NCBI RefSeq assembly: GCF_000718635.1
Contig: NZ_JOBF01000034.1
Coordinates: 62,001 to 126,000, forward strand
Source: Streptomyces varsoviensis
GTDB lineage: Bacteria > Actinomycetota > Actinomycetes > Streptomycetales > Streptomycetaceae
Reading direction: 5' to 3'
Length of the DNA stretch: 64,000 nucleotides
Positions 35,861-45,355 of this stretch are shown here, one piece after another. The position numbers and the translations under genes were made by a program. The notes under the pieces were generated by a model that saw only the letters and a program-made list of their open reading frames with translations, was not told where the DNA came from and did no database searches. Numbering within the stretch: the stretch's first letter is position 1; every line of letters starts with the position of its first letter.

Positions 35861-36703
35861 ATGCCTCCCGCTCAGCGCAAGCCCCGTGCCCGTACGTACG
35901 ACCCCGCCAAGGTGCGCGCCGCCCTCGACGGCCAACTGCGCGCGATCCGCGGCGCGGTGGGCACGCTGTGCGCCGCGCCCGACGCGGAGCCGCTGCTCGC
36001 GGCGCGCAGCCGACTGGGGGAGTGGACGGTGCGCGATCTGATCGTGCACATCGCGGTCTGCCTGGAGACGCTGCCGCGCGCCCTCGCCGAGCGGCCCGCG
36101 CCCGCCGCGGCCGACCTGGACCTCCAGCGCTATCTGGCCGCGCTCCGCGAACAGGCCGAGGACATCGCGGCGGCGACGGCGGCCGAGAGCGCCGAACTCG
36201 CCGCGGCGGGGGAGTCGGGGCCGCGGGCCGTCGCCGCCCGGCTGGACAAGGCCGTCGACCGCCTGACGGCAGCCGTCGCCGAGACCGGCCGCACGGCCCT
36301 CGTGCCCACCGAGTACGGGGCCATGACCGTCAACGACTTCCTGGTGACGCGGCTGCTGGAGACCGTCGTGCACGCGGACGACCTGACGGCCGCGACCGGC
36401 ACCGCCGTCTCCCACGACCGGCAGGCGCTGGCCGCCGTCACCCGGCTGCTCGCCGACGCGCTCGCCGCCGCGGCGCCCGGCGGCTCCGTCGAGGTACGCG
36501 TGCCGCCCTTCGCGGTCGTCCAGTGCGTGGCGGGCCCCCGCCACACCCGCGGCACCCCGCCCAACGTCGTCGAGACCGACCCGCTGACCTGGATCCGGCT
36601 CGCCACCGGCCGTACGGACTGGATCAGCGCGGTCGAGGCCGGCACGGTCTCGGCGAGCGGGGAGCGCGCGGACCTCACGGACCACCTGCCGCTGCTGGGC
36701 TGA
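35861..36703 (+). CDS. Mycothiol-dependent maleylpyruvate-isomerase-family protein
   Basis: A 280-residue protein of the actinobacterial DinB-like group. The N-terminal metal/thiol-binding helical bundle contains [15 protein letters not shown] with its conserved His, and the second conserved motif [15 protein letters not shown]. The C-terminal ~90 residues ([33 protein letters not shown]... [14 protein letters not shown]) form the SCP2-like sterol-carrier-type domain. It probably acts on a thiol adduct in the cytosol; the substrate is unknown. ATG at 35861. It lies upstream of the pur genes in the usual Streptomyces order. Confidence 0.85.
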   Translation: MPPAQRKPRARTYDPAKVRAALDGQLRAIRGAVGTLCAAPDAEPLLAARSRLGEWTVRDLIVHIAVCLETLPRALAERPAPAAADLDLQRYLAALREQAEDIAAATAAESAELAAAGESGPRAVAARLDKAVDRLTAAVAETGRTALVPTEYGAMTVNDFLVTRLLETVVHADDLTAATGTAVSHDRQALAAVTRLLADALAAAAPGGSVEVRVPPFAVVQCVAGPRHTRGTPPNVVETDPLTWIRLATGRTDWISAVEAGTVSASGERADLTDHLPLLG

Positions 36704-36803
36704 CGCCGCTGCCGGCCGGCGCGCCCGGCGCGGCGGCTCGCGGGCGACGCCGGGCGACCGGGGCCGAGCGAGGCCGCGCAGGCGGGACCGGGGACGAGGC
36801 CGA

Positions 36804-36824
36804 GCCCGGGCGCAGCGCCCGGGC
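36804..36824 (+). terminator. Hairpin downstream of the isomerase-like gene
   Basis: GCCCGGGCGC and GCGCCCGGGC separated by one base, 100 bp after the stop at 36703; no T-tract. Further right, ACACCAC (36887-36893) and GTGGTGT (36906-36912) form a second inverted pair near the next promoter. Confidence 0.45.
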
Positions 36825-36947
36825 CTGCGCCGTTTCGGCAAGCGGGTGAAGCCGCCCTCCCCTAATAACCCTCTGGAGTCGCGCCGACACCACACGTGGC
36901 ATTCCGTGGTGTATGCGAATCGACCGTTCAGAAGGGAACGTCACGCA

Positions 36948-37718
36948 ATGTCCTCATTCACGCCTGCCACCTCCCGCGCCGCCCTCGCCCGCGGCGCCGC
37001 CGTAGCGGTCACCGGCGCCCTCGCGCTCGGCCTCGCGGCCGTTCCCCAGGCGGCCTCGGCCGCCGGCTCCGGCGACCGGGCCGAGACCGTACGGAGCGCG
37101 CCCGTACCCAAAGCCGAGATCGCGGTCAAAAGCGGCGTCACCAAGATCACGGTCTCCGCCGAGACCGTCGCCAAGCTCCGCGCCAAGGGCATCCTCCTCA
37201 CCCGGCTGGACGCCCGCGGCAACCTCGGGGCCAAGGTCGACGCCGAGCAGACCATCGACTTCGGCGTGAAGTCCGGCGCCGTCTCGAACGTCAAGGGCAA
37301 GGTCGGCGGGCGGCTCGCGTTCAAGACCACCGGCATGGCCATGGTCAACCTCCGCAACCAGCGGATCGCCCGGCTCACCGCCTTCCAGGCCGACCTGACC
37401 ACCGGCATCATGCGCGCCACCCTCGACCGCAGGACGCCGATCGAACTCGGCACCTTCTCGCGCCCCCAGGTGAACACCGCCGTCAACACCAAGGCCCGCG
37501 AGGTCAACGTCCAGGGTGGTCTGGTCCTCGGCGGCAAGGCCGCCGCGCAGCTCAACAAGGCGCTGCGCACCAAGGCGTTCGTGCCCGGCGCGCCGCTCTT
37601 CGACGCCAACAGCCGGATCACGCTGGACGAGAAGGCCGACCCGCGCGCCATCCGCGAACTCGGCCGCGAAGCCGCCCCCTCCAAGGCCGTCCAGGCCCCC
37701 CAGCACGCCGGCCGCTGA
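36948..37718 (+). CDS. Exported protein of unknown function
   Basis: A 256-residue protein with a clear signal peptide: Arg-containing start, hydrophobic core GALALGLAAV, cleavage after QAASA near residue 36. The mature part is beta-rich, with repeats of ITVSAETVAKLRAKGI, VKGKVGGRLAFKTTGMAMVNLRNQRI and LTTGIMRATL. This is the layout of secreted actinobacterial proteins in which hydrophobic strands alternate with GG turns (resembling HtaA-like proteins, without the haem Tyr being certain). ATG36948 has GAAGGGAACG upstream. Monocistronic; probably in the cell wall or medium. Confidence 0.75.
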   Translation: MSSFTPATSRAALARGAAVAVTGALALGLAAVPQAASAAGSGDRAETVRSAPVPKAEIAVKSGVTKITVSAETVAKLRAKGILLTRLDARGNLGAKVDAEQTIDFGVKSGAVSNVKGKVGGRLAFKTTGMAMVNLRNQRIARLTAFQADLTTGIMRATLDRRTPIELGTFSRPQVNTAVNTKAREVNVQGGLVLGGKAAAQLNKALRTKAFVPGAPLFDANSRITLDEKADPRAIRELGREAAPSKAVQAPQHAGR

Positions 37719-37887
37719 CCGCCGGAACCACCCCCGGGGGCGCGGATTCCCAACGGGCCCGCGCCCCTTCCGCACGTCGCGCTCCGGTGGTGATCCCCCG
37801 TGTGCGCCGAGTGGCTGTGCGTGGTGTGAGCAATTACTGGCAATCCCCGGTTCGGATGAACCTGTTCCCTGCCCTAGACTCGAAGAC

Positions 37888-39405
37888 GTGCCACGTGGTG
37901 ACGGACGACTCAACCACGACCTGCTCCCCGGCGAGAAGGGCCCCCAGGACGCTTGCGGCGTCTTCGGTGTCTGGGCTCCGGGCGAAGAGGTCGCCAAGCT
38001 CACCTATTTCGGGCTGTACGCGCTGCAGCACCGGGGACAGGAGTCCGCGGGCATCGCGGTGAGCAACGGCTCCCAGATCCTGGTCTTCAAGGACATGGGC
38101 CTGGTCTCGCAGGTCTTCGACGAGACCTCGCTCAGCTCGCTGACCGGACATATCGCGGTCGGACAGGCCCGTTACTCCACCACCGGAGCCTCGGTGTGGG
38201 AGAACGCGCAGCCGACCTTCCGGGCGACCGCCCACGGCTCCATAGCGCTGGGCCACAACGGCAACCTGGTCAACACGGCCGCGCTGGCCGAGATGGTCGC
38301 CGATCTGCCGCGCGACGGCGGCCGGGCCACGCATGTGGCGGCGACCAACGACACGGACCTGGTGACCGCCCTGCTGGCCGGGCAGGTGGACGCCGAGGGC
38401 AAGCCGCTGACCATCGAGGACGCGGCGGCCAAGGTGCTGCCGGACGTGCTGGGCGCGTTCTCGCTCGTCTTCATGGACGAGCACACGCTGTACGCGGCCC
38501 GGGACCCGCAGGGCATCCGCCCGCTGGTCCTCGGCCGGCTGGAGCGCGGCTGGGTGGTGGCCTCCGAGACCGCCGCCCTCGACATCTGCGGCGCCTCCTT
38601 CATCCGCGAGGTCGAGCCGGGCGAGCTGGTCGCCATCGACGAGAACGGTGTGCGCTCCACGCGCTTCGCCCCCGCGAAGCCCAAGGGCTGCGTCTTCGAG
38701 TACGTCTACCTGGCCCGCCCCGACACCGACATCGCCGGCCGCAACGTGCACCTCTCCCGCGTGGAGATGGGCCGCAAGCTGGCCGCCGAGGCGCCGGCCG
38801 ACGCGGACCTGGTGATAGCGACCCCGGAGTCGGGCACCCCCGCAGCCGTGGGCTACGCGGAGGCCAGCGGCATCCCGTTCGGCACCGGCCTGGTCAAGAA
38901 CAGCTATGTGGGCCGTACGTTCATCCAGCCCAGCCAGACCATCCGGCAGCTCGGCATCCGCCTCAAGCTCAACCCGCTCAAGGACGTCATCCGCGGCAAG
39001 CGCCTGGTGGTCGTCGACGACTCGATCGTCCGCGGCAACACCCAGCGCGCCCTGGTCCGGATGCTCCGCGAGGCGGGCGCGGCCGAGGTGCACATCCGGA
39101 TCTCGTCGCCGCCGATCAAGTGGCCGTGCTTCTTCGGCATCGACTTCGCGACCCGCGCCGAGCTGATCGCCAACGGCCTCTCGGTCGAGGAGATCGGAAA
39201 GTCGCTGGGGGCCGACTCCCTCGCGTACATCTCCACGGACGCGATGATCGAGGCGACCACGATCGCCAAGCCGGACCTGTGCCGGGCCTGCTTCGACGGC
39301 GAGTACCCGATGGAGCTGCCCGACCCGGAGCTGCTGGGCAAGCACCTCCTGGAGACCGAGCTCGCGGGCGGGCCCGACGCGGCGGACGCCCTGCGCCGTC
39401 CGTAG
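37888..39405 (+). CDS. purF: Amidophosphoribosyltransferase
   Basis: A 505-residue enzyme catalysing the first committed purine step: PRPP plus glutamine to phosphoribosylamine. A 22-residue propeptide precedes the nucleophile in DACGVFG (C23), as in the self-processed iron-sulfur type. Other motifs: QHRGQESAG, ARYSTTG, GHNGNLVN, the PRPP loop LVVVDDSIVRGNT, and Cys residues in KPKGCVFEYVY, KWPCFFGIDF and DLCRACFDGEYP that bind the 4Fe-4S cluster. GTG start at 37888. purM follows 98 bp downstream in the same direction. Confidence 0.98.
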   Translation: MPRGDGRLNHDLLPGEKGPQDACGVFGVWAPGEEVAKLTYFGLYALQHRGQESAGIAVSNGSQILVFKDMGLVSQVFDETSLSSLTGHIAVGQARYSTTGASVWENAQPTFRATAHGSIALGHNGNLVNTAALAEMVADLPRDGGRATHVAATNDTDLVTALLAGQVDAEGKPLTIEDAAAKVLPDVLGAFSLVFMDEHTLYAARDPQGIRPLVLGRLERGWVVASETAALDICGASFIREVEPGELVAIDENGVRSTRFAPAKPKGCVFEYVYLARPDTDIAGRNVHLSRVEMGRKLAAEAPADADLVIATPESGTPAAVGYAEASGIPFGTGLVKNSYVGRTFIQPSQTIRQLGIRLKLNPLKDVIRGKRLVVVDDSIVRGNTQRALVRMLREAGAAEVHIRISSPPIKWPCFFGIDFATRAELIANGLSVEEIGKSLGADSLAYISTDAMIEATTIAKPDLCRACFDGEYPMELPDPELLGKHLLETELAGGPDAADALRRP

Positions 39406-39503
39406 CGCCCCGCCTCTCCCGTCCGCCCGTGATGTCCGTCCGCGGCGCCCGCCCCTCGCGCTCGTCCGTAACGCCGCAGCTCACCAACGAGAAAGTGCCA
39501 GCA

Positions 39504-40598
39504 ATGCCTGCAGAGTCCTTTGAGGCCGCGCCGCGTCCGGAAACGGGCGCCAGCTACGCGGGCGCCGGCGTCGACATCGAGGCCGGCGACCGCGCCGTGG
39601 AGCTCATGAAGGGATGGGTCCGCAAGGCCACCCGCCCCGAGGTCGTCGGCGGGCTCGGCGGCTTCGCCGGGCTCTTCGACGCGAGCGCCCTGAAGCGGTA
39701 CGAGCGCCCGCTGCTCGCCTCCGCGACGGACGGCGTCGGCACGAAGGTCGACATCGCCCGCCGGATGGGCGTCTACGACACCATCGGCCACGACCTGGTC
39801 GGGATGGTCGTCGACGACCTGGTGGTCTGCGGCGCCGAGCCGCTCTTCATGACCGACTACATCTGCGTCGGCAAGGTCCACCCGGAGCGGGTCGCCGCCA
39901 TCGTCAAGGGCATCGCCGAGGGGTGCGTCCTCGCGGGCTGCGCCCTCGTCGGCGGCGAGACCGCCGAGCACCCGGGGCTGCTGGCCGAGGACGACTTCGA
40001 CGTGGCCGGCGCCGGTACGGGCGTGGTCGAGGCCGATCAGGTGCTGGGCGCCGATCGCATCCGTACGGGTGACGCGGTGATCGCCATGGCGTCGTCCGGG
40101 CTTCACTCGAACGGGTACTCGCTCGTACGCCACGTGCTCTTCGAGCGGGCCGGCTGGGAGCTGGACCGCGAGGTGGCCGAGTTCGGCCGCACCCTCGGCG
40201 AGGAGCTGCTGGAGCCCACCAAGATCTACTCGCTGGACTGCCTGGCCCTGGTCCGGACCGCCGAGACGCACGCCTTCTCGCACATCACCGGCGGCGGGCT
40301 CGCGAACAACCTGGCCCGGGTCATCCCGGACGGGCTGCGCGCCACGGTCGACCGCTCGACCTGGACCCCGGGTCCGGTCTTCGACCTCGTCGGCCGGCTC
40401 GGCGGCGTCGAGCGCCTGGAGCTGGAGAAGACGCTGAACATGGGCGTCGGCATGATGGCCGTCGTGCCCGAGACCTCGGTGGACGTGGCGCTGACGGCCC
40501 TGGCCGACCGCGGCGTGGACGCCTGGGTGGCCGGCGAGATCACCGAGCGCGGCGGGAACGCCGAGGCAGTGGCGCTGACCGGTGACTACGCGAGCTGA
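39504..40598 (+). CDS. purM: Phosphoribosylformylglycinamidine cyclo-ligase
   Basis: A 364-residue AIR synthetase converting FGAM to AIR. Motifs: SYAGAGVDIEAGDRAVELMK, LLASATDGVGTKVDIA, DLVGMVVDDLVVCGAEPLFMTDY, GCALVGGETAEHPG, SSGLHSNGYSLVR and the C-terminal HITGGGLANNLARV and NMGVGMM. ATG at 39504 with a modest GAGAAAG site. Probably co-transcribed with purF. Convergent with the DUF3073 gene, with a hairpin at 40635-40665 between. Confidence 0.98.
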   Translation: MPAESFEAAPRPETGASYAGAGVDIEAGDRAVELMKGWVRKATRPEVVGGLGGFAGLFDASALKRYERPLLASATDGVGTKVDIARRMGVYDTIGHDLVGMVVDDLVVCGAEPLFMTDYICVGKVHPERVAAIVKGIAEGCVLAGCALVGGETAEHPGLLAEDDFDVAGAGTGVVEADQVLGADRIRTGDAVIAMASSGLHSNGYSLVRHVLFERAGWELDREVAEFGRTLGEELLEPTKIYSLDCLALVRTAETHAFSHITGGGLANNLARVIPDGLRATVDRSTWTPGPVFDLVGRLGGVERLELEKTLNMGVGMMAVVPETSVDVALTALADRGVDAWVAGEITERGGNAEAVALTGDYAS

Positions 40599-40634
40599 CC
40601 TGGAGCGGGCCGCCCCGGAGCGGGGCAGCACAGA

Positions 40635-40665
40635 ACCCGGTCCGGGGGCGGGCCCTGGACCGGGT
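40635..40665. terminator. Terminator hairpin between purM and DUF3073 gene
   Basis: ACCCGGTCC (40635-40643) pairs with GGACCGGGT (40657-40665). It lies between convergent genes and may work in both directions; no T-tract on the plus side. Confidence 0.55.
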
Positions 40666-40702
40666 CAGTGGTCGTACCGCGGAGGCGGACGCTTGAAGGG
40701 CG

Positions 40703-40972
40703 TCAAGTGCGGCGACGATGTGAGTGCTGATCCGACGACTGGTCGTCGTCCTCGCCCTCTGCATCGTCAGTGTTGTAACGATCCGCGTACTGAGCGTACG
40801 GATCGTCGTCCAGCTTGTCCTCGTCCTCAACAAGCGGCTCGCTCTTCGGCGGCTGCTTCGTGGGAGTTGCACCCAGCTCGTTGGCCAGGCGCGTAAGGTC
40901 CGTCCCGCCGCTGTTGTACTTCAGCTGGCGGGCGACCTTCGTCTGCTTGGCCTTGGCCCGGCCGCGCCCCAT
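40703..40972 (-). CDS. DUF3073 domain protein
   Basis: An 89-residue actinobacterial protein with the hallmark N-terminus MGRGRAKAKQTKVARQLKY, a basic possibly RNA-binding stretch, and TDLTRLANELG. The C-terminal half is very acidic and disordered (DEDKLDDDPYAQYADRY, EGEDDDQSSD), ending in HSHRRRT. ATG start at 40972. This gene regularly sits between purM and vdh in Streptomyces, supporting the identification. Biochemical role not established. Confidence 0.93.
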   Translation of the reverse strand: MGRGRAKAKQTKVARQLKYNSGGTDLTRLANELGATPTKQPPKSEPLVEDEDKLDDDPYAQYADRYNTDDAEGEDDDQSSDQHSHRRRT

Positions 40973-41266
40973 GGCTCGACCCCCTCAATGACGGGGCTCG
41001 ACGGCCCCAGAGTCTTGACACGCGTTCATGAGTCAGAGCGGACTCTCGACGGAGAGACCGGTCTGTAGGGCTTCAACGGTACCTGCTTCCGCGGTCATAC
41101 GGTACGTCGCCCGCGTGACGCGCCCCGGAGCAGAACCCGCAAGGAGCCCCGTCCTCGCTGGTCATCTGCGATTTTAACGCGTCCCGCGCGGCGACCCGCC
41201 GACGGGTGGTGAGAGATCTCTCCCTTGCCGCCCGCCGTACGGTCCGCGTTAACGACTGTGAACGGG

Positions 41267-42385
41267 CTACAGAGCGGCCGCGCGCGCCTCCGCGATGCGC
41301 TGCTCGGCCAGCCGGTCGGCCGCCTCGGCCGGCGGGATCCCCTCGGACTTCGCACGGTCGAATATGGCCAGAGTCGTGTCATAGATCCGCGTCGCCTTGG
41401 CCTTGGCCCGGTCGAAGTCGAAGCCGTGCAGCTCGTCCGCCACCTGAATCACGCCACCCGCGTTCACCACGTAATCCGGGGCATAGAGGATGGACCGGTC
41501 GGCGAGGTCCTTCTCGACGCCCGGGTGGGCGAGCTGGTTGTTGGCCGCGCCGCAGACGATCTTCGCGGTGAGGACGGGCACGGTCTCCTCGTTCAGCGCC
41601 CCGCCGAGCGCGCACGGCGCGTACACGTCAAGATTGGTACGGATGAGCGCGTCGGTGTCGGCGACCGCCCTGACCCCCTCCCGGTGGTCGGCCAGGACCC
41701 GCTCCACCGACTCCGGCCGTACGTCCGTGACGACGACCGAGGCCCCGTCCTCGACGAGGTGGCGCACGAGGTGGTGGCCGACCTTGCCGACCCCGGCGAT
41801 CCCGACCGTGCGGCCGCGCAGCGTCGGCTCGCCCCAGGCGGCCTGCGCGGAGGCGCGCATGCCCTGGAAGACGCCGAAGGCCGTGAGCACGGAGGAGTCG
41901 CCGGCGCCGCCGTTCTCGGGCGAGCGGCCCGTCGTCCAGCGGTTGGCGCGGGCGACGACGTCCATGTCCTGAACGTACGTGCCGACGTCGCACGCGGTCA
42001 CATAACGGCCGCCGAGGGAAGCCACGAACCGGCCATAGGCGAGCAGCAGTTGCTCCGACTTCGCGCCGCCCTCCGCCACCGGGGCCGGATCGCCGATGAT
42101 CACGGCCTTGCCGCCGCCGTGGTCGAGCCCGGCGAGCGCGTTCTTGTACGACATGCCGCGGGACAGGTTGAGCGCGTCCTGGACGGCGTCGTCCTCCGAG
42201 GCGTACGGATAGAAGCGGGTGCCGCCGAGGGCGGGCCCCAGGGCGGTGGAGTGGAGGGCGATGACGGCCTTGAGCCCGCTCTCCCGGTCCTGGCAGAGCA
42301 CGACCTGCTCGTGGCCGCCCTGATCCGATCGGAAGAGCGTATGCAGCACATCGCTGCCGTCGAGGGTGGGACGTACGTCGGTCAC
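41267..42385 (-). CDS. vdh: Valine (Leu/Val/Phe-type) dehydrogenase
   Basis: A 372-residue NAD-dependent amino-acid dehydrogenase that deaminates branched-chain amino acids, feeding acyl-CoA precursors for polyketides. [21 protein letters not shown] and [15 protein letters not shown] hold the substrate and catalytic Lys. The Rossmann loop is [13 protein letters not shown], followed by [37 protein letters not shown]42385 is chosen because GGGAG lies 8 bases upstream; an ATG at 42400 lacks a ribosome site. The sequence closely follows known Streptomyces Vdh. The 294-bp gap to DUF3073 holds no gene and should carry the DUF3073 promoter. Confidence 0.95.
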   Translation of the reverse strand: MTDVRPTLDGSDVLHTLFRSDQGGHEQVVLCQDRESGLKAVIALHSTALGPALGGTRFYPYASEDDAVQDALNLSRGMSYKNALAGLDHGGGKAVIIGDPAPVAEGGAKSEQLLLAYGRFVASLGGRYVTACDVGTYVQDMDVVARANRWTTGRSPENGGAGDSSVLTAFGVFQGMRASAQAAWGEPTLRGRTVGIAGVGKVGHHLVRHLVEDGASVVVTDVRPESVERVLADHREGVRAVADTDALIRTNLDVYAPCALGGALNEETVPVLTAKIVCGAANNQLAHPGVEKDLADRSILYAPDYVVNAGGVIQVADELHGFDFDRAKAKATRIYDTTLAIFDRAKSEGIPPAEAADRLAEQRIAEARAAAL

Positions 42386-42583
42386 GGTGGTGACTCCCAT
42401 AAGTCGCGGAGGAAGCCCTCCGAGGGGTGGGGGAGGGCCGGTCGGCAAGAGCGTAAGACCTGGCGGCCCGACAGATCAGGTAGGTGCGAAGGATCACTCT
42501 CTCAGGCGGCGGTGGCGTGGGACGATTTGGCCAGTGCGGGGAGGACAACTCCCAGTGACGGACTCCGGCTTGAGGGAGCGGGC

Positions 42584-43339
42584 GTGACCTTGGCGTCGTC
42601 AGTGATGGTCCCGTATACAGCGTATCTGCGGGTTTACGAGCCACTGGCCGCTTTTCCGGAACCCGAGCGCGGTCACTGGGCGCGCTATGCCAGGCGCGAG
42701 ACGCTGCCGAGCGCGCAGGACGAACTCCGACGCTCGCTGGCGGACTTGCTGCCGACGCCCCCGGTCGCGGTCCCGGTGCACGAGAGCGGCGACGCGTTCG
42801 TCGCGGTCGTGGACGGCGTCACCTGCGTCTGCCCCTGGCGCACGCGGCTGCGCGGCTGGCAGGCCCTGGAAGGGCTCACGGACCAGCTTCCGGGGCTCGT
42901 CCTGGACGCCGCCCTGCCCCCGGTGGTGCGCCGGCAGGCGGAGGCGGACTACGAGCGGTGGCTGGAGCGCAACCCGGACGCCCGGCCCTGGATCAAGACG
43001 GCGACCTGGCACGTGCCGGTGCGCTGGTTCGTGCTCTTCGCGGCCGAGGAGCGCGAGTACGACAAGGGCGACGAGGGGCTGGTGCTGCGCTACCGCACGC
43101 CGGTGGTGGAGGTGGGGCGCTGGCTGGAGGAGTTCCACCCGCGCTCCCTGGTCGAGCTGGACTACGGCGGGCTGGTGCATGTGGTGCCGGAGGCGGACCT
43201 CGCCGACGACCGGTCGGTCGAGGACGTGGCGGAGGGGCTCACCGCGCTGCGGGAGGGCGACGGCGCGGGGGCCGGCGCGGCGTACGAGCGGCTGACGGAG
43301 CGCTGGAGCGCGGTCCGGGACCGCCAGTACGCGAGCTGA
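42584..43339 (+). CDS. Conserved protein of the vdh-bldC interval
   Basis: A 251-residue soluble protein without a named domain that I can assign. It begins VTLASSVMVPYTAYLRVYEPLAAFPEPE. Features include FVAVVDGVTCVCPWRTRLRGWQALEGL with two Cys, ATWHVPVRWFVLFAAEERE and VVEVGRWLEEFHPRSLVELDYGGLVHVV. GTG42584 has GGGAG upstream; GTG42602 and ATG42605 are alternatives. A gene of this kind precedes bldC throughout Streptomyces, divergent from vdh as here. Function unknown. Confidence 0.85.
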   Translation: MTLASSVMVPYTAYLRVYEPLAAFPEPERGHWARYARRETLPSAQDELRRSLADLLPTPPVAVPVHESGDAFVAVVDGVTCVCPWRTRLRGWQALEGLTDQLPGLVLDAALPPVVRRQAEADYERWLERNPDARPWIKTATWHVPVRWFVLFAAEEREYDKGDEGLVLRYRTPVVEVGRWLEEFHPRSLVELDYGGLVHVVPEADLADDRSVEDVAEGLTALREGDGAGAGAAYERLTERWSAVRDRQYAS

Positions 43340-43987
43340 GGACGGCGTACGGCCGGCCCGGACCGTCGATTTACGGCCACGTCCCGGCGGCTGGGCGCGC
43401 GGGGGCGGCCGTCCGTGGCGCGGGGTTCTGATGTGGCTGGCGAAGTCTCAAGAAGCAGCCGTGTCCCAAGGGATGAATAGAGTCAGCAGTGTCAGCCGGG
43501 GTGGTGGGATGCTGTTGTGGCAGATGAGTTGCCGCTCGGGTAAGGACCTAGGTCCCGATCCGGGCTATTGCCGCAACCGTGACCTAAAGCACTGACACCG
43601 GGCCTTGCGCGCATCCCCCACTGTCGTGTCAAAATAGGACAAGGAGTCTGTGAATGGCTCCTTCCGTTCAACTACGGGCGGATTGCTCGGCATTGCACTC
43701 CTTGACGGGTCTGGTGACCCCTGATCCCGCTGTGACTGATCGTCACGGTGGCGTGACTGTCCGCTATGGCATGGTCCATCGGCTTCCGTCGAGGTTGAAC
43801 ACCTGAGAGGGCAATTCCATCGGTTTGGCCGACGGGGCTGGACGGATGGTGTAGTTGTAGTGCCGAGGACAAGCCGTTCGTCCTATAACCGACTCGGCCC
43901 GCGTCTGCCATTTCGGGCAACGCGGGTCAAGGTGCAGAATTTAGAGGAAAGAACCGTGATGGTTCGGTTCTCCCGAGGAGGCCGCTC
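43340..43987 (+). other. Long atypical region upstream of bldC
   Basis: 648 bp with lower GC and no clear G/C third-position bias. It includes a 12-bp palindrome GGACCTAGGTCC (43545-43556) flanked by CGGG/CCCGA arms, and two short frames: 43473-43595 (40 codons, no ribosome site) and 43654-43806 (50 codons, AAGGAG seven bases before the ATG). Codon use argues against ordinary genes. A structured leader RNA, a small RNA or a leader peptide for bldC is possible; I match no known riboswitch. Confidence 0.5.
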
Positions 43988-44194
43988 ATGACCGCTCGCA
44001 CCCCTGATGCCGAGCCGCTGCTGACCCCGGCTGAGGTTGCCACGATGTTCCGCGTGGACCCGAAGACGGTCACGCGCTGGGCCAAGGCAGGCAAGCTCAC
44101 GTCCATCCGCACGCTCGGAGGACACCGGCGTTACCGCGAAGCGGAGGTCCGCGCGCTGTTGGCGGGCATTCCGCAGCAGCGCAGCGAAGCCTGA
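43988..44194 (+). CDS. bldC: Developmental regulator BldC
   Basis: A 68-residue MerR-like winged-helix protein, exactly the size of Streptomyces BldC. LLTPAEVATMFRVDPKTVTRWAKAGKLTSIRTLGGHRRYREAEVRALL carries the helix-turn-helix and the wing. BldC binds cooperatively to direct repeats and keeps the vegetative programme on, delaying development. ATG43988 has CGAGGAGG upstream. Monocistronic with a strong terminator at 44408. The long upstream region suggests control at RNA or promoter level. Confidence 0.97.
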   Translation: MTARTPDAEPLLTPAEVATMFRVDPKTVTRWAKAGKLTSIRTLGGHRRYREAEVRALLAGIPQQRSEA

Positions 44195-44407
44195 ACAACC
44201 GCTACACCCTTGCGTCACCGGGCTGTTCGCCGGGTCCCCCAACCTGGTAGCCGCTCGTTCAGCTCCACTGGCAGTACCCGCTTCACCTGCGTCATCAGCT
44301 TCACCTGCTCCACCCGCAGCATCTGTTCCATCAGTCCCACCTAGCTGCACCACGACCAGGTGCCTGCCCCAACAGGCCCCACGCCCGGCTCCTTTCGGGC
44401 AGTCGTC

Positions 44408-44446
44408 GATCGCGCTGGACTCCGCCGGGTCCAGCGCGATCTTTTT
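44408..44446 (+). terminator. Terminator of bldC
   Basis: GATCGCGCTGGAC (44408-44420) pairs with the matching arm ending at 44441 across a TCCGCCGGG loop and is followed by TTTTT. Located 214 bp past the stop; the stretch between has CACCTG-type 12-bp quasi-repeats but no gene. Confidence 0.92.
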
Positions 44447-44596
44447 ATGCCCGGGCCGCGCCGGCGCCGGCCGGCAGGCGGGCGGTTCTCGGGGGCTCGG
44501 ATGGGCTCGGCCGGACTCGTACGAGTGGTTGCGGGACGTCCGTACGGGTGGCTCGGGAGGGTTCGTGCGGCTCCGTCCGGAGTCCGTTTAAGGGGA

Positions 44597-44608
44597 GTGC
44601 AATTGCAC
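44597..44608. promoter_or_regulatory. AT-rich island with 12-bp palindrome
   Basis: GTGCAATTGCAC, followed by ATATTAAATTGACCC, is an AT-rich island in a very GC-rich neighbourhood. It looks like a regulator or Lsr2 site, or a promoter for something short to the right. Confidence 0.4.
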
Positions 44609-45160
44609 ATATTAAATTGACCCTTTGTAGGTGAGGGGTAAGTTCCGCCCACCTTGAAACTCTTTCGGTGACTCCCGTCACAGTGTGTCGTCCTTGTGGC
44701 CTACGGCACAGCTACGGTAATGAGACGCATGAGAACGCTCCCACGCATAGCCTTCCATCCGACTACGGCCGAACCGCCCGCCGTTGGTCACCGAGCCGGG
44801 GGGGGCAGTGCCTGGACAGATGGCGGTATCCCGACGCCGCCGACAGATGAGCGCGCAGCAGCGCCCTGGTCTCGTGCGGAGAAGTTCTCGTCATGGAGCG
44901 CGGCACCTCCTCCTGCCTGACTACCGGCGGACCATGCCGCCGTCAAGGGCCGCGGAAGAGCCACGGGCCGCCCCCGGTGACGCCGTGCCTCCAGGGGCGC
45001 GCCAGAAGGGCCGTACGGGCCTGTGCGGGCCGTTGATGATCTTGAGGCGGGGTGAGGCCGGTCACCGCCCCTCGGCGGTGCGTACGGACGCTCACGGCGC
45101 GCCCGCCCGCCCCGTGCGGCGGGGGAGGGCCGCGGCACACAAGGGCCGCGGCGCACAGCA
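44609..45160. other. Gene-free region before tRNA-Asp terminator
   Basis: About 550 bp. Short open frames exist (for example GTG44696 to 44920), but none combines a ribosome site with a believable protein or codon bias. A repeated GGGCCGCGGC[A/G]CACA lies near 45125-45160. I see no supported gene; a decayed gene is possible. Confidence 0.4.
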
Positions 45161-45194
45161 GAAGGGCCCGCATCCGATCGGATGCGGGCCCTTC
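45161..45194 (-). terminator. Terminator of tRNA-Asp
   Basis: A perfect 34-bp palindrome (arms of 15 bp, loop GATC), 9 bases beyond the 3' end of the minus-strand tRNA. Confidence 0.85.
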
Positions 45195-45203
45195 CATCGT
45201 GTG

Positions 45204-45278
45204 CGGTCCTGACGGGATTTGAACCCGCGGCCTCCACCTTGACAGGGTGGCGAGCACTCCAAACTGCTCCACAGGACC
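45204..45278 (-). tRNA. tRNA-Asp (anticodon GTC)
   Basis: A 75-nt cloverleaf. Acceptor GGTCCTG/CAGGACC, anticodon loop CTGTCAA, T-arm with GTTCAAATC. No encoded CCA. The same sequence occurs at 50849 and 54441. Confidence 0.96.
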
Positions 45279-45355
45279 TTGCTTCGCCCCGCACTCTCGT
45301 GCGGCTGCGAAGCAAGACTCTACAGCAGCTCAGGGGGTGCGGTCGAACCAGTGGC

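Noticed and set aside
43440..43987. Known riboswitch (c-di-AMP ydaO type or 6C RNA) upstream of bldC
   Set aside because: Some words (AAGGGATGAATAG, CATCCCCCACTG) hint at these, but the conserved cores could not be aligned by eye.
44696..44920. Possible 74-residue protein downstream of bldC
   Set aside because: No ribosome site, mixed third-position bases and low-complexity content; might be a decayed gene.
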